Shown here: positions 54,301 through 61,680 of the stretch, piece after piece | Numbering within the stretch: the first letter of the stretch is position 1 | Layout of the letters: the number at the start of each line of letters is the position of its first letter | Origin: Pirellulales bacterium | Lineage (GTDB): Bacteria > Planctomycetota > Planctomycetia > Pirellulales > Lacipirellulaceae | Reading direction: 5' to 3' | Assembly (NCBI GenBank): GCA_019636345.1 | Contig: JAHBXQ010000005.1 | Location: 310,001-374,000, forward strand | DNA length: 64,000 bases | Position numbers and translations under genes: made by a program | The notes under the pieces: model-generated | Seen by the model: only the letters and a program-made list of their open reading frames with translations | What the model was told of the DNA's origin: nothing | Database searches by the model: none

Positions 54301-54667
54301 AGATCACGTTGTGGGCGTTCCAGTCAGGGGCGTCGCCGTTGATGAACGTCTTGCCCGTGTCCATCACTTCCCAAGCGCCGCCGCTCAGGTCGCGGCGGGC
54401 CAGATAGACGTTCTCGTCCGTCGGCCCCAGGTGATACCACGCGGCGTATTGAAAGCCGCCGTAGGTCATCAGCGGTTCCTGCTGGAACGAAACGCCGTTG
54501 ATCGCCCGACCGTAGGTGGCGCCGGCCGGCATCAGCAGGGCCGCCGGGTCAAGCACGAAATCGTCGACGAGCGTCAGTTGGGCCGCGCACGGCGCAGCCA
54601 TGGTCGCTGCGAGCAGCAGTCCCGGCAAAATCAATCGGCAAGCGAGCAGCCTCAAACGATGCAACAT
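51353..54667 (-). CDS. BNR_4 beta-propeller protein with autotransporter-like repeats and PEP-CTERM
   Basis: 1104 residues. Signal peptide to about 29. Residues 40-470 are a BNR_4-type propeller ([63 protein letters not shown]). This is the fold of ulvan lyases PL24/PL25 and of GH145 rhamnosidase-like proteins; His 119, His 139, Tyr 182 and Arg 199 sit where such proteins keep active-site residues. From about 510 to 640 autotransporter-type beta-strand repeats follow ([14 protein letters not shown]), then a laminin-G-like module, a dockerin-like loop ([20 protein letters not shown]) and a PEP-CTERM tail ([14 protein letters not shown]). Could be a surface-anchored polysaccharide lyase. Confidence 0.82.
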   Translation of the reverse strand: [1104 protein letters not shown]

Positions 54668-54684
54668 CGGCGGTGTTCCGTCTC

Positions 54685-54712
54685 TTCTCTGTCGTAGATT
54701 CTCTGTCGTAGA
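54685..54712. repeat. 14-bp exact tandem duplication in a leader
   Basis: TTCTCTGTCGTAGA occurs twice back to back, 18-45 bases upstream of the BNR_4 gene start. On that gene's strand it reads TCTACGACAGAA twice. It probably lies in the 5' untranslated region. Confidence 0.85.
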
Positions 54713-54811
54713 TTTGTCGCAAGTCCGAGCCGTCGATGCGATCGAAGCGTCGCGGACGCCCCGGAACTCCGCGCCGTCGGCCTCTCGCGGCGGCGCCGTC
54801 CGAGCGAGCGG

Positions 54812-55240
54812 TCACATCCGCTCGACGAAGGGCTTCTTCCCTTCCCAAGTGATTTCAATGACGACGTCGTCGCGGGGTTCCGTCACGGTGATCGTCAATC
54901 CCGACGCATTGGGGTTGCCGTACTTCTTGGGGGCCAGCCAGCGGGTGTCGCGCTCGCTCAGATGCTCGGTCGCCTGGATCGCCACCTTGTGCGTGCCGGG
55001 GACGACGCCGTCGTTGCGCGCATAGGAGGACAGCCTGAACCGCCCGTCGGGGCCGATGGTTCCTCCGGCCGGCCGATCCCCCTCGGGCACGACCATGATC
55101 GAGCCTTGGGTGAGCGGGACCCCGTCGATGAGCACCTGACCGGAAACGGGGACGCGCTGCGGCAGCCCGTCGCCGCAGCCGACAGTCCCGAGGAGCGCCA
55201 GCGCGGCCGCGGCGCGAATCGACGATCCAATCCGTGTCAT
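54812..55240 (-). CDS. Small lipoprotein, carboxypeptidase-regulatory-like
   Basis: 142 residues. Lipobox LLGTVGC near residue 22. The rest resembles planctomycete lipoproteins with a transthyretin-like beta-sandwich: VSGQVLIDGVPLTQGSIMVV, GTIGPDGRFRLSSY, VVPGTHKVAI. Such proteins often accompany DUF1559 genes; here the DUF1559 gene lies 70 bases upstream on the same strand. ATG 55240 has GAGG ten bases upstream and gives the usual signal length; the ATG at 55258 is the alternative. Function unknown. Confidence 0.85.
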   Translation of the reverse strand: MTRIGSSIRAAAALALLGTVGCGDGLPQRVPVSGQVLIDGVPLTQGSIMVVPEGDRPAGGTIGPDGRFRLSSYARNDGVVPGTHKVAIQATEHLSERDTRWLAPKKYGNPNASGLTITVTEPRDDVVIEITWEGKKPFVERM

Positions 55241-55310
55241 GGTCAGTTCGCCTCGCAAGGAATGGTGCTGAAACTTGCCCGTCGTTTTCGCAAGCGGCGG
55301 GAGCGTTTCG

Positions 55311-56366
55311 TCAGCGGCCCGATCCGCCCGTGTTGCCGGTGCTGCCGCCGTAGGCGTTGCCGCGATCGCCGTCGGAGCGGGCGGCCAAGGCCGTGTAGGT
55401 CGCCAGATCGATCGAATCGGTGAGGAACTCGACGTGGCCGTCGCCGTAAGCGAACTGTCCGCCGCCGACGTGGAAACTCGAGAACCCGCCGTTCGATCGA
55501 GCCCCGGTCTGGGTGACGACCCCGGCCCCGCCGTTCTCGCCGGGGACGGTGTTGAGCGGGGTTGCGGTGGTGCGCATGTTCGACTGCATCCGGTTGCCGT
55601 TCGACCAGATGTTCGAGTTGATCGCGTTGCCGTCGACGACCAGATGCGATTCGCGAACTTCGCCGACGACGATCGTCTTGCTCAGGCCGTCTTCGACCTC
55701 GGAGACGCGGAACTTCCGCTCATACACGAACATGCCGTCGCCGCAGAATTTGATCTCCGCCAGCGGACTGTCAGGACGATTCGTTCCGAAGACCGTGGCG
55801 TAACTGCTGGGCGCCACGTTGAACTGGCCGACCGGGACCTCGTGGGCCCACTGGGCGAACTGGCCGAGCGACGTGTCGCTCGGGCACTCGAACACGGGGG
55901 GACGCTGGGCGAGCGCCGTGGCGATCTCGGGATAGCGCGTATGCCAGCCGACGGCCGGGCTCCAGATTTCAACGTCCTTTACGTGCAAGAGATCGTAGAG
56001 CGACTGCTGCTCCAGGTTCGGCAGGATGAGCGCCAGCGCGCTCGCCCCGCTGCGGTCGCTCGACAGCGTGAAGCCGTCGCCGTTGGGGCACGTGACGCTC
56101 GCGGCGCTGCCGTCGTTGCCGCGCCGGGCGGCAGGAAACACTTTTCGCTGCGATTCGTAGTTCAACAGCCCAAGCGCGATCTGCCGCAGGTTGTTGCCGC
56201 ACTGCATCCGGCGAGCCGCTTCGCGCGCCGCCTGCACGGCCGGCAAGAGCAGCGCCACCAACACGCCGATGATCGCGATGACCACCAACAGTTCCACGAG
56301 GGTGAATCCCCGCGCCGCGGGGCGCGCCGCTTGCCTTCCGATCGTTTTGATCATCATATCTCGCAT
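55311..56366 (-). CDS. DUF1559 protein with prepilin-type N-terminal signal and H-X9-DG motif
   Basis: 351 residues. [20 protein letters not shown] and [17 protein letters not shown] mark the prepilin-like N-terminus. The C-terminus has the exact H-X9-DG motif [18 protein letters not shown]. Middle blocks ([28 protein letters not shown]) are less like the other two DUF1559 proteins of the window, so it is of another subgroup. Tail is Gly/Asn/Ser-rich. ATG 56357 (GGAAG nine bases upstream) is an alternative start. Followed by a lipoprotein gene; preceded by PEP-CTERM genes. Confidence 0.9.
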   Translation of the reverse strand: MRDMMIKTIGRQAARPAARGFTLVELLVVIAIIGVLVALLLPAVQAAREAARRMQCGNNLRQIALGLLNYESQRKVFPAARRGNDGSAASVTCPNGDGFTLSSDRSGASALALILPNLEQQSLYDLLHVKDVEIWSPAVGWHTRYPEIATALAQRPPVFECPSDTSLGQFAQWAHEVPVGQFNVAPSSYATVFGTNRPDSPLAEIKFCGDGMFVYERKFRVSEVEDGLSKTIVVGEVRESHLVVDGNAINSNIWSNGNRMQSNMRTTATPLNTVPGENGGAGVVTQTGARSNGGFSSFHVGGGQFAYGDGHVEFLTDSIDLATYTALAARSDGDRGNAYGGSTGNTGGSGR

Positions 56367-56462
56367 CTTCCGTGGTTCCGCGGGACGACGCCCGGCGGTG
56401 TCAGTGGAGAGCCCCCGTCGTTATCCTTCGTCGTCGGCCCGCCCGCGGCAAGCGACGCAAAT

Positions 56463-56509
56463 CCAGGACGCGTCTCGCGGACGCACGAGTCGCCCGCGAG
56501 ACGGCCTGG
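56463..56509 (-). terminator. Strong hairpin after PEP-CTERM gene
   Basis: CGTCTCGCGG (56471-56480) pairs perfectly with CCGCGAGACG (56494-56503). Outside it CCAGG (56463-56467) pairs with CCTGG (56505-56509). It lies 56 bases after the stop of the 56565-57305 gene, before the DUF1559 gene. No U tract. Confidence 0.5.
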
Positions 56510-56564
56510 CAATGATCTTCGGGTCGTCGACGCTCAAAAACTCAAGCGACGGCAACCAACCTCG

Positions 56565-57305
56565 TTAGGCCGTCCGCCGCCGCCGCGCGGCGACGAGGCC
56601 CATCAGGGCGACGCCGGCCAGCACGACCGTCGCCGGCTCGGGAACGATCCGCAGGTTGTCCATGTTCCCGCGGACGCCGGCCGCCCGAATGTCGGCGTAA
56701 AACCCGATGGCGTTGCCGATGTTGGCGTTGCTCAACGCCGAGCGGGTCGACAGGACGTTACGGACGCCTGCCTCGTAGTAACCCAACTCGAACGCGTCGG
56801 CTGCCGTTCGCTTGATGAACAGCGTGTCGACCGCAGGCGAGCCGCCGCCGGCCAGCGACAATTCAGTCGTCCCGTTGAAACCGCGGGAGAAGAGCTGTCC
56901 GTTGTTCCGCACGTAAATGTTTACGTAATCTGCGCGAACGTCCGGGGTCGGGTGTCCGGCGCCGACGTACAGCCCGATGTCCTGCGAACCGTTGTTTCCG
57001 CCAAGGTAATCGGCCCGCAACTCTTCGCCGACTTGCAGCGTTGCGTCAGTGCGAGTCAGCGCGTACTGCTCGATTGCGTTGTAGGTCGTCGTGCTGAACT
57101 CCAACGAACCGCCGGTGATCTGCCACTGGCCGACGTTGTCGCTCGCGGCGGGAGTCGCCTTGAGAATCCGCGTCGCCGTGTACGGGGCCAGCGTCCCGCT
57201 GAAATCGTCGATCAGCCCGATGGGACCGGCCAGCGACGCCGAGGCGCCGAGGACCGCACCCGCGAGGGCCGCAGCCAAAGATGTCAATCGCGTTGTGAAC
57301 TTCAT
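56565..57305 (-). CDS. PEP-CTERM protein, stand-alone copy of a module of the large upstream protein
   Basis: 246 residues. Signal peptide to about residue 26. Its body is nearly the same as a module inside the 57422-61384 protein: IEQYALTRTDATLQVGEELR, DIGLYVGAGHPTPDVRADYV, VRNNGQLFSRGFNGTTELSL and RGNMDNLRI are shared with small changes. The fold is probably laminin-G/concanavalin-like. Tail VPEPATVVLAGVALMGLVAA then RRRRTA is PEP-CTERM. GGAGGTGG precedes ATG 57305, with two A8/T8 tracts just upstream of that. It may be a duplicate split from, or the source of, the larger gene. Confidence 0.86.
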   Translation of the reverse strand: MKFTTRLTSLAAALAGAVLGASASLAGPIGLIDDFSGTLAPYTATRILKATPAASDNVGQWQITGGSLEFSTTTYNAIEQYALTRTDATLQVGEELRADYLGGNNGSQDIGLYVGAGHPTPDVRADYVNIYVRNNGQLFSRGFNGTTELSLAGGGSPAVDTLFIKRTAADAFELGYYEAGVRNVLSTRSALSNANIGNAIGFYADIRAAGVRGNMDNLRIVPEPATVVLAGVALMGLVAARRRRTA

Positions 57306-57318
57306 GAGTTCCACCTCC

Positions 57319-57354
57319 AAAAAAAACCAAGAGAAGTCAAACCGAGAAAAAAAA
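57319..57354. repeat. Two A8/T8 homopolymer tracts ahead of a PEP-CTERM gene
   Basis: Runs of eight A at 57319-57326 and at 57347-57354 on the plus strand (T8 on the gene's strand), in a GC-rich genome. The nearer run lies just before the GGAGGTGG ribosome site of the gene at 57305. Such tracts are slippage-prone. Confidence 0.8.
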
Positions 57355-57421
57355 CGCTACGTGTCGTGCCGCCCCAAAGATGGCCAAGTCTCTGTCGTGT
57401 TCGTCCTTCGCATCCTGCAAC

Positions 57422-60400
57422 TCATTGCTTGCCGCGACGGGCGCTCGCGAGCAGTCCGCCCAGGCACAGGGCAGCCAACAACAGCGAAGCCGGCTCGGGA
57501 ACGGCCCCGAGGTTCGGCGTGCTCGGGTTGCCGGCGCCGTAGTTCGCCTGCCAGTCGGCCAGATTGCCGACCCCGTTGTTCCGCTGCCAAGCGAGGAAGT
57601 CGCTCCCGTCGACGAACCCGCTGTCGTTGAAGTCCCCGGCCAAGCCGCTGGCGACGACGCTCACGTCGCCGCTGGCGACGAACGCCGAGGTGTCCCACGC
57701 CAACCCGCCGGCCAGCGCCGGCAGGTTGAAGTTGAGGCTCGACGCGGTGATTCCCCCCGTCGCATCGACGAGCGAAAAGATCGATCCTTCGGCCGGCATA
57801 AAGCCGTCGAGCAGGTTCACCGCGACGGTCGCCCCCGAGGCGAACGTCGCCGCGCCAGTGACGTCGAGCGAGGTGTAACCCAAACTCGACAGATCGAACT
57901 CGAGCGTCCCCGTCGCCGCGACCGACAGATCCCCGGCGACGGTCGTCACGTGGCTGGCGCTGCCGCTGGAGATCGACAGGTTGTCCAGACTGCCGCGGAG
58001 GCCGACCCCGCGGACGTCGCTGTAGAGCCCGATCGAGTTGCCGATGCCCGCCGCGTTGCCGTTCTCGATCACGCGCGTGGCCAACACGACGCGAGCGCCG
58101 TTCTCGTAGTAACCGGCCTGGAACGTATCGGCCGAAGTCCGGGTGATGAAGATCGAATCAATGTCGGCCGGCGTGGCGCCCCCGGCCAGGCCGAACTCGG
58201 TCGTGCCGTTGAAGCCGCGGGTGAAAACCTGCCCGTTGTTGCGAACGTACATCGCCACGTAGTTGGCCCGCACGTCCGCAGTCGGATGTCCGGCGCCGAC
58301 GTACAAGCCGATGTCTTGCGTGTCGAGATGATTCGGTTCGTACGCGGCCCGCAGTTCCTGGCCGATCCCCAGCGTGTGATCGGTGCGAGTCAGCGCGGTC
58401 TGCTCGATGCCGTCGTACGCGGTCGTGTTGATCCGCACGGCCCCGTTGTTGATTTCCCACGTATAGGTATTGCTCCCGCCGCCGTTGGCGTCGAGGATGC
58501 GCGTGCTGGTGTACGCGGACAGGTTCGTCGAGAAGTCGTCGACGAAGCTGACCGCCAGATTGTTTTTCACAGCCAGCGTGCCGTTGACGACCATGTTGCC
58601 GCTGGTCATGGTGGCCGCTTCCAATCGGGCGCCGCCGGCCACGGTGGTCGAGCCGGCGTAATTGTTGCCCGTGTTGAACAGCTTGACCGTGCCGTTGTTG
58701 ACGTTCACGGCGCCGTAGCCGGTGATCCCGCCCGTGCCGGTCAGCGTGTAGGTGCTGCCGACGCCGCCGCTGAACGTCGTCGAGCCGGGGGTGACCCGCG
58801 TGTTGACCGTGACGTTCTTCACGCCGCCGGCGCCGAAGGTCGTTTGATCGAGATCGCGGAACTGCGGTCCCCCGGTCCAGTTCGAGCTGACGTTGACGTC
58901 CCAGGTTTGATTGCCGGCCGTGCCGTTCCAGGTGAGCGCTCCCGCGCTCCCCGAGACGACCAGATTGACCTGCCCGGCCGTGGCCCCGCTGGTCGACAGC
59001 GTCTGCCGCGGGTTGAGCACGGCGCCCAGGTTGTCGAACACCTGCGGGGTGAAACCGCTGGCGTCGGTGGCGCCGCCGGCGTGCGAGATCAGCCGGTAAT
59101 TGCCCGTGGCGAGCGTCCCCTCGACGGCCCGCACGTTGACCGCCATAGGCGAGGCGCCGCTGGTGGTCAGGGCGCCGCTGATCGAGACCAGGTCGTTCTC
59201 GGTCCCCCCGACCGCGGTCGTGTTGCCAAGCTCGTAGTTGAGCGCCCCGCCGGGGCCGACGTTGGTCAGCGACGCGGCGCCGACGATCGACAGCGTGCCG
59301 ACACCGTTGTCGCCGGGGGTGAGGACGTTGTCGGAGTAGATCGCCACGGTCTTGCCGGTGGCCAACACCGTGCCGGCGCCAGTGAGCGTCTGGCCGATCT
59401 GCAGGTCGTACGACCCGAAGTGATCGACGTCGAGCACCGCGCCCGCCCGAACGGCGATCGTGCCGCTCTTCAGTTCGCCGTTGTTGGCGCCGTCGGAAAT
59501 CACCTCCAGCGTGCCCGCCTCGACCGTCGTCGTGCCAAGCCAGAAGTCGTCGTTGCTGTTGGTGCCGGTGCGAATGGTCAGCGTGCCGGAGCCGCGCTTG
59601 ATCACGTTGACGTTGTTGTTGGCGTTGACCGGCCCCGGGGTCGGGACCCCGTTGTCGCCGGTGGCCAGATCGACGATCTTAGCGCCGACGGGGATGTTCA
59701 CGTTGCCGGCCCCGTCGAACACGAAGTTGCGCACTCCGGCATCGGGCGCCGACATCGTCCCGGCCAGGGTCAACGTCCCCGAGGTCGAGACGATGTTGTA
59801 GTTCGATCCGCCCACGTCTCCCTTGATGTTGCCGGCCCAACTGTTGGCGCCGGCGCTGGTCAGGTGGGGCGCGTTCAGCGCCGCGAGCTCGCGGGCGTTC
59901 AGCACGAGAACCTCGTTGCCGACGGCGATGCCGCCGCTGAGGGCGATCTTGCCGGTCGTTTCGTTGCCCGTCACCACGGTCCGCGAAGCGGCCGTGCCGT
60001 CCGAGGCGCCCAGCGTGCCGGCGCCGCTGAGGGCGAGCGTCCCTCCCGCGACGGTCGTGACGCCCGCGTAGGTCTTGGCGGTGGCGAACGTGACGGTTTC
60101 GGTGGTCAGCGTCGAGTCAAGTTGCACGTCGCCGGCGCCCGAGATCGAGTTGGCGAACGCGCCGTTGTAGCCCGCCCCGCTCGCGGCCGCATCGCCCGAG
60201 AAGTACAGGGCCGCGCCGGACTGTACGGTGACGTCGCCGTCGACGGCGCCGACGGTGCGCAGTCGCAGCGTTCCTCCCTGCACGTCGGTCGTCCCGGTGT
60301 AGGTGTTGTTGGCGCTGAGATAGACGTTGCCGCCGCCCGCCTTGACGAGCCCGGCCGTCCCGGCGATCACCGCCGAGATTTCATGCGTCCCCGCGATGCC

Positions 60401-61384
60401 GTTGATCGTGCGGGCGCCGGTGAGCGTGAGCGTCGAGGGTCCGGCCAAGTTGTAACTTGCCCCCGCGTTGCTGAACTGGACCTCGGCCAACGACGCCGGG
60501 GCATTGAGCGTGACCGTCGCCGGCGAGTTGGGGGCGGTCAGCACGCTGCCGAACTGCACGGTCGAGCCCGCGAGCGGGGCCCCCATCGTCCAGTTCCCGG
60601 CCGTGCCGAACACGCCCCCGCCGTTGACGTTCCACTGGTTCACCACCGGGCCGGTAATCAACTCGGTCAGCAGGAAGTTGTCGAACGTCACCGGAACGAG
60701 AGCCGTGTTGTCGTACGACAGGCCGACGTAGTTGATCGCCGTGATCGGCTGTGCGATCGTCACCGGCAGCCCGGTCGAGGTGACCGAGACGCCGTTCAGA
60801 AAGAAGTCGGCCGTAAAGCTGGTTCCCGCGCCGGTCGTATCGAGCACGATCTTCAGTTGATTCGTCGCCGCGTTGTTGAACGTCACGTCGTTGTCGGCGA
60901 TCGGGTTGGCCGTGTTGGCGCCGCCGAACAGTTGAATGTCCTGCGTCGGGTCCGTGGCGTGATCGCGATACAGCATCCAGGCGTAACCGTTGCCGTTGGC
61001 GAAGCGGTCGTTCGTAAAGTTGGTCCCGGGACTGGTCAGCGGCGTCCCCTTGAAACCCAGCGCAATCCACTGGGTCGACGGGTTGTTGACGTCCATGGTC
61101 AGCGTGTAGGTGGCGTTCACCTGCGGCGTGAACGGCAGGATCGCCGAGCCTTCGTCGGCGAGACTGATCGTGCCGTTGGCCAGAAACGCGGAGTTGGCCG
61201 ACCACGCGATCGAGCCGGTCTGCAACGTGCCGCCTTGGACGAGCACGCCGTTGAGCGGCACAGCCCCGCCGCCGAACGAATCTGTATAGAGCGTGGTTTG
61301 AGCCTCGACGCGCGCCGCCATCGTCAACGAAGCGGTCAATGCGAACAAACGCAGCAAGTTCCGGGTTGCGTTCACAGGATGCAT
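57422..61384 (-). CDS. Large autotransporter-repeat PEP-CTERM surface protein
   Basis: 1320 residues. Signal peptide to about 28 (ALTASLTMAARVEA). Residues 30-200 form a jelly-roll/LamG-like domain. About 210-950 consists of autotransporter-associated beta-strand repeats (for example GNVYLSANNTYTGTTDVQGG, TKAYAGVTTVAGG-like units, TVEAGTLEVISDG), as in passenger domains. A module at about 1000-1190 is nearly the same as the stand-alone gene downstream. A dockerin-like segment (GDFNDSGFVDGSDFLAWQ) and the PEP-CTERM tail AVPEPASLLLAALCLGGLLA end the protein. Likely a long stalk on the cell surface or a filament. No upstream SD is convincing; AAGG touches the ATG. Confidence 0.87.
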   Translation of the reverse strand: MHPVNATRNLLRLFALTASLTMAARVEAQTTLYTDSFGGGAVPLNGVLVQGGTLQTGSIAWSANSAFLANGTISLADEGSAILPFTPQVNATYTLTMDVNNPSTQWIALGFKGTPLTSPGTNFTNDRFANGNGYAWMLYRDHATDPTQDIQLFGGANTANPIADNDVTFNNAATNQLKIVLDTTGAGTSFTADFFLNGVSVTSTGLPVTIAQPITAINYVGLSYDNTALVPVTFDNFLLTELITGPVVNQWNVNGGGVFGTAGNWTMGAPLAGSTVQFGSVLTAPNSPATVTLNAPASLAEVQFSNAGASYNLAGPSTLTLTGARTINGIAGTHEISAVIAGTAGLVKAGGGNVYLSANNTYTGTTDVQGGTLRLRTVGAVDGDVTVQSGAALYFSGDAAASGAGYNGAFANSISGAGDVQLDSTLTTETVTFATAKTYAGVTTVAGGTLALSGAGTLGASDGTAASRTVVTGNETTGKIALSGGIAVGNEVLVLNARELAALNAPHLTSAGANSWAGNIKGDVGGSNYNIVSTSGTLTLAGTMSAPDAGVRNFVFDGAGNVNIPVGAKIVDLATGDNGVPTPGPVNANNNVNVIKRGSGTLTIRTGTNSNDDFWLGTTTVEAGTLEVISDGANNGELKSGTIAVRAGAVLDVDHFGSYDLQIGQTLTGAGTVLATGKTVAIYSDNVLTPGDNGVGTLSIVGAASLTNVGPGGALNYELGNTTAVGGTENDLVSISGALTTSGASPMAVNVRAVEGTLATGNYRLISHAGGATDASGFTPQVFDNLGAVLNPRQTLSTSGATAGQVNLVVSGSAGALTWNGTAGNQTWDVNVSSNWTGGPQFRDLDQTTFGAGGVKNVTVNTRVTPGSTTFSGGVGSTYTLTGTGGITGYGAVNVNNGTVKLFNTGNNYAGSTTVAGGARLEAATMTSGNMVVNGTLAVKNNLAVSFVDDFSTNLSAYTSTRILDANGGGSNTYTWEINNGAVRINTTAYDGIEQTALTRTDHTLGIGQELRAAYEPNHLDTQDIGLYVGAGHPTADVRANYVAMYVRNNGQVFTRGFNGTTEFGLAGGATPADIDSIFITRTSADTFQAGYYENGARVVLATRVIENGNAAGIGNSIGLYSDVRGVGLRGSLDNLSISSGSASHVTTVAGDLSVAATGTLEFDLSSLGYTSLDVTGAATFASGATVAVNLLDGFMPAEGSIFSLVDATGGITASSLNFNLPALAGGLAWDTSAFVASGDVSVVASGLAGDFNDSGFVDGSDFLAWQRNNGVGNLADWQANYGAGNPSTPNLGAVPEPASLLLAALCLGGLLASARRGKQ

Positions 61385-61628
61385 CCTTAAAAGTCGCACG
61401 AAGGGGAGGAGTCGGGAGAACCGAGGCGGCGCCGATTGCCCCGCGCGCGAGCGCCCCTGCCCCCGGGCCTCGCACGTCGACGCCGCTAACTTCACTGTAA
61501 TTACGAAACGAAAAACGAGCCAAGGAATCAGCGCACGGCATGCCGCAACTGCGAAGAGCGAACCTTCAGCGAGGAGAGCGCGCACGCTCCCTGTTTCGCC
61601 GTCGGCGGCTTTGCATGCCGTGGACGAC

Positions 61629-61680
61629 CTGAGCAGCTGCCCCGCAAGCTCGTCGCATGGCGACGAACCTGGCTGCTCAG
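61629..61680 (-). terminator. Nested hairpin at the end of the FecR gene
   Basis: CTGAGCAGC (61629-61637) pairs with GCTGCTCAG (61672-61680), and within the loop TCGTCGC (61650-61656) pairs with GCGACGA (61660-61666). The outer arm overlaps the stop codon (61677-61679). No U tract. Confidence 0.45.

Noticed and set aside
57380-61390. A 1336-codon plus-strand open frame opposite the large PEP-CTERM gene
   Set aside because: It is Arg/Gly/Val-rich without family motifs and mirrors the minus-strand gene, whose signal peptide, repeats and PEP-CTERM tail are clear. Such antisense frames are common at this GC content.
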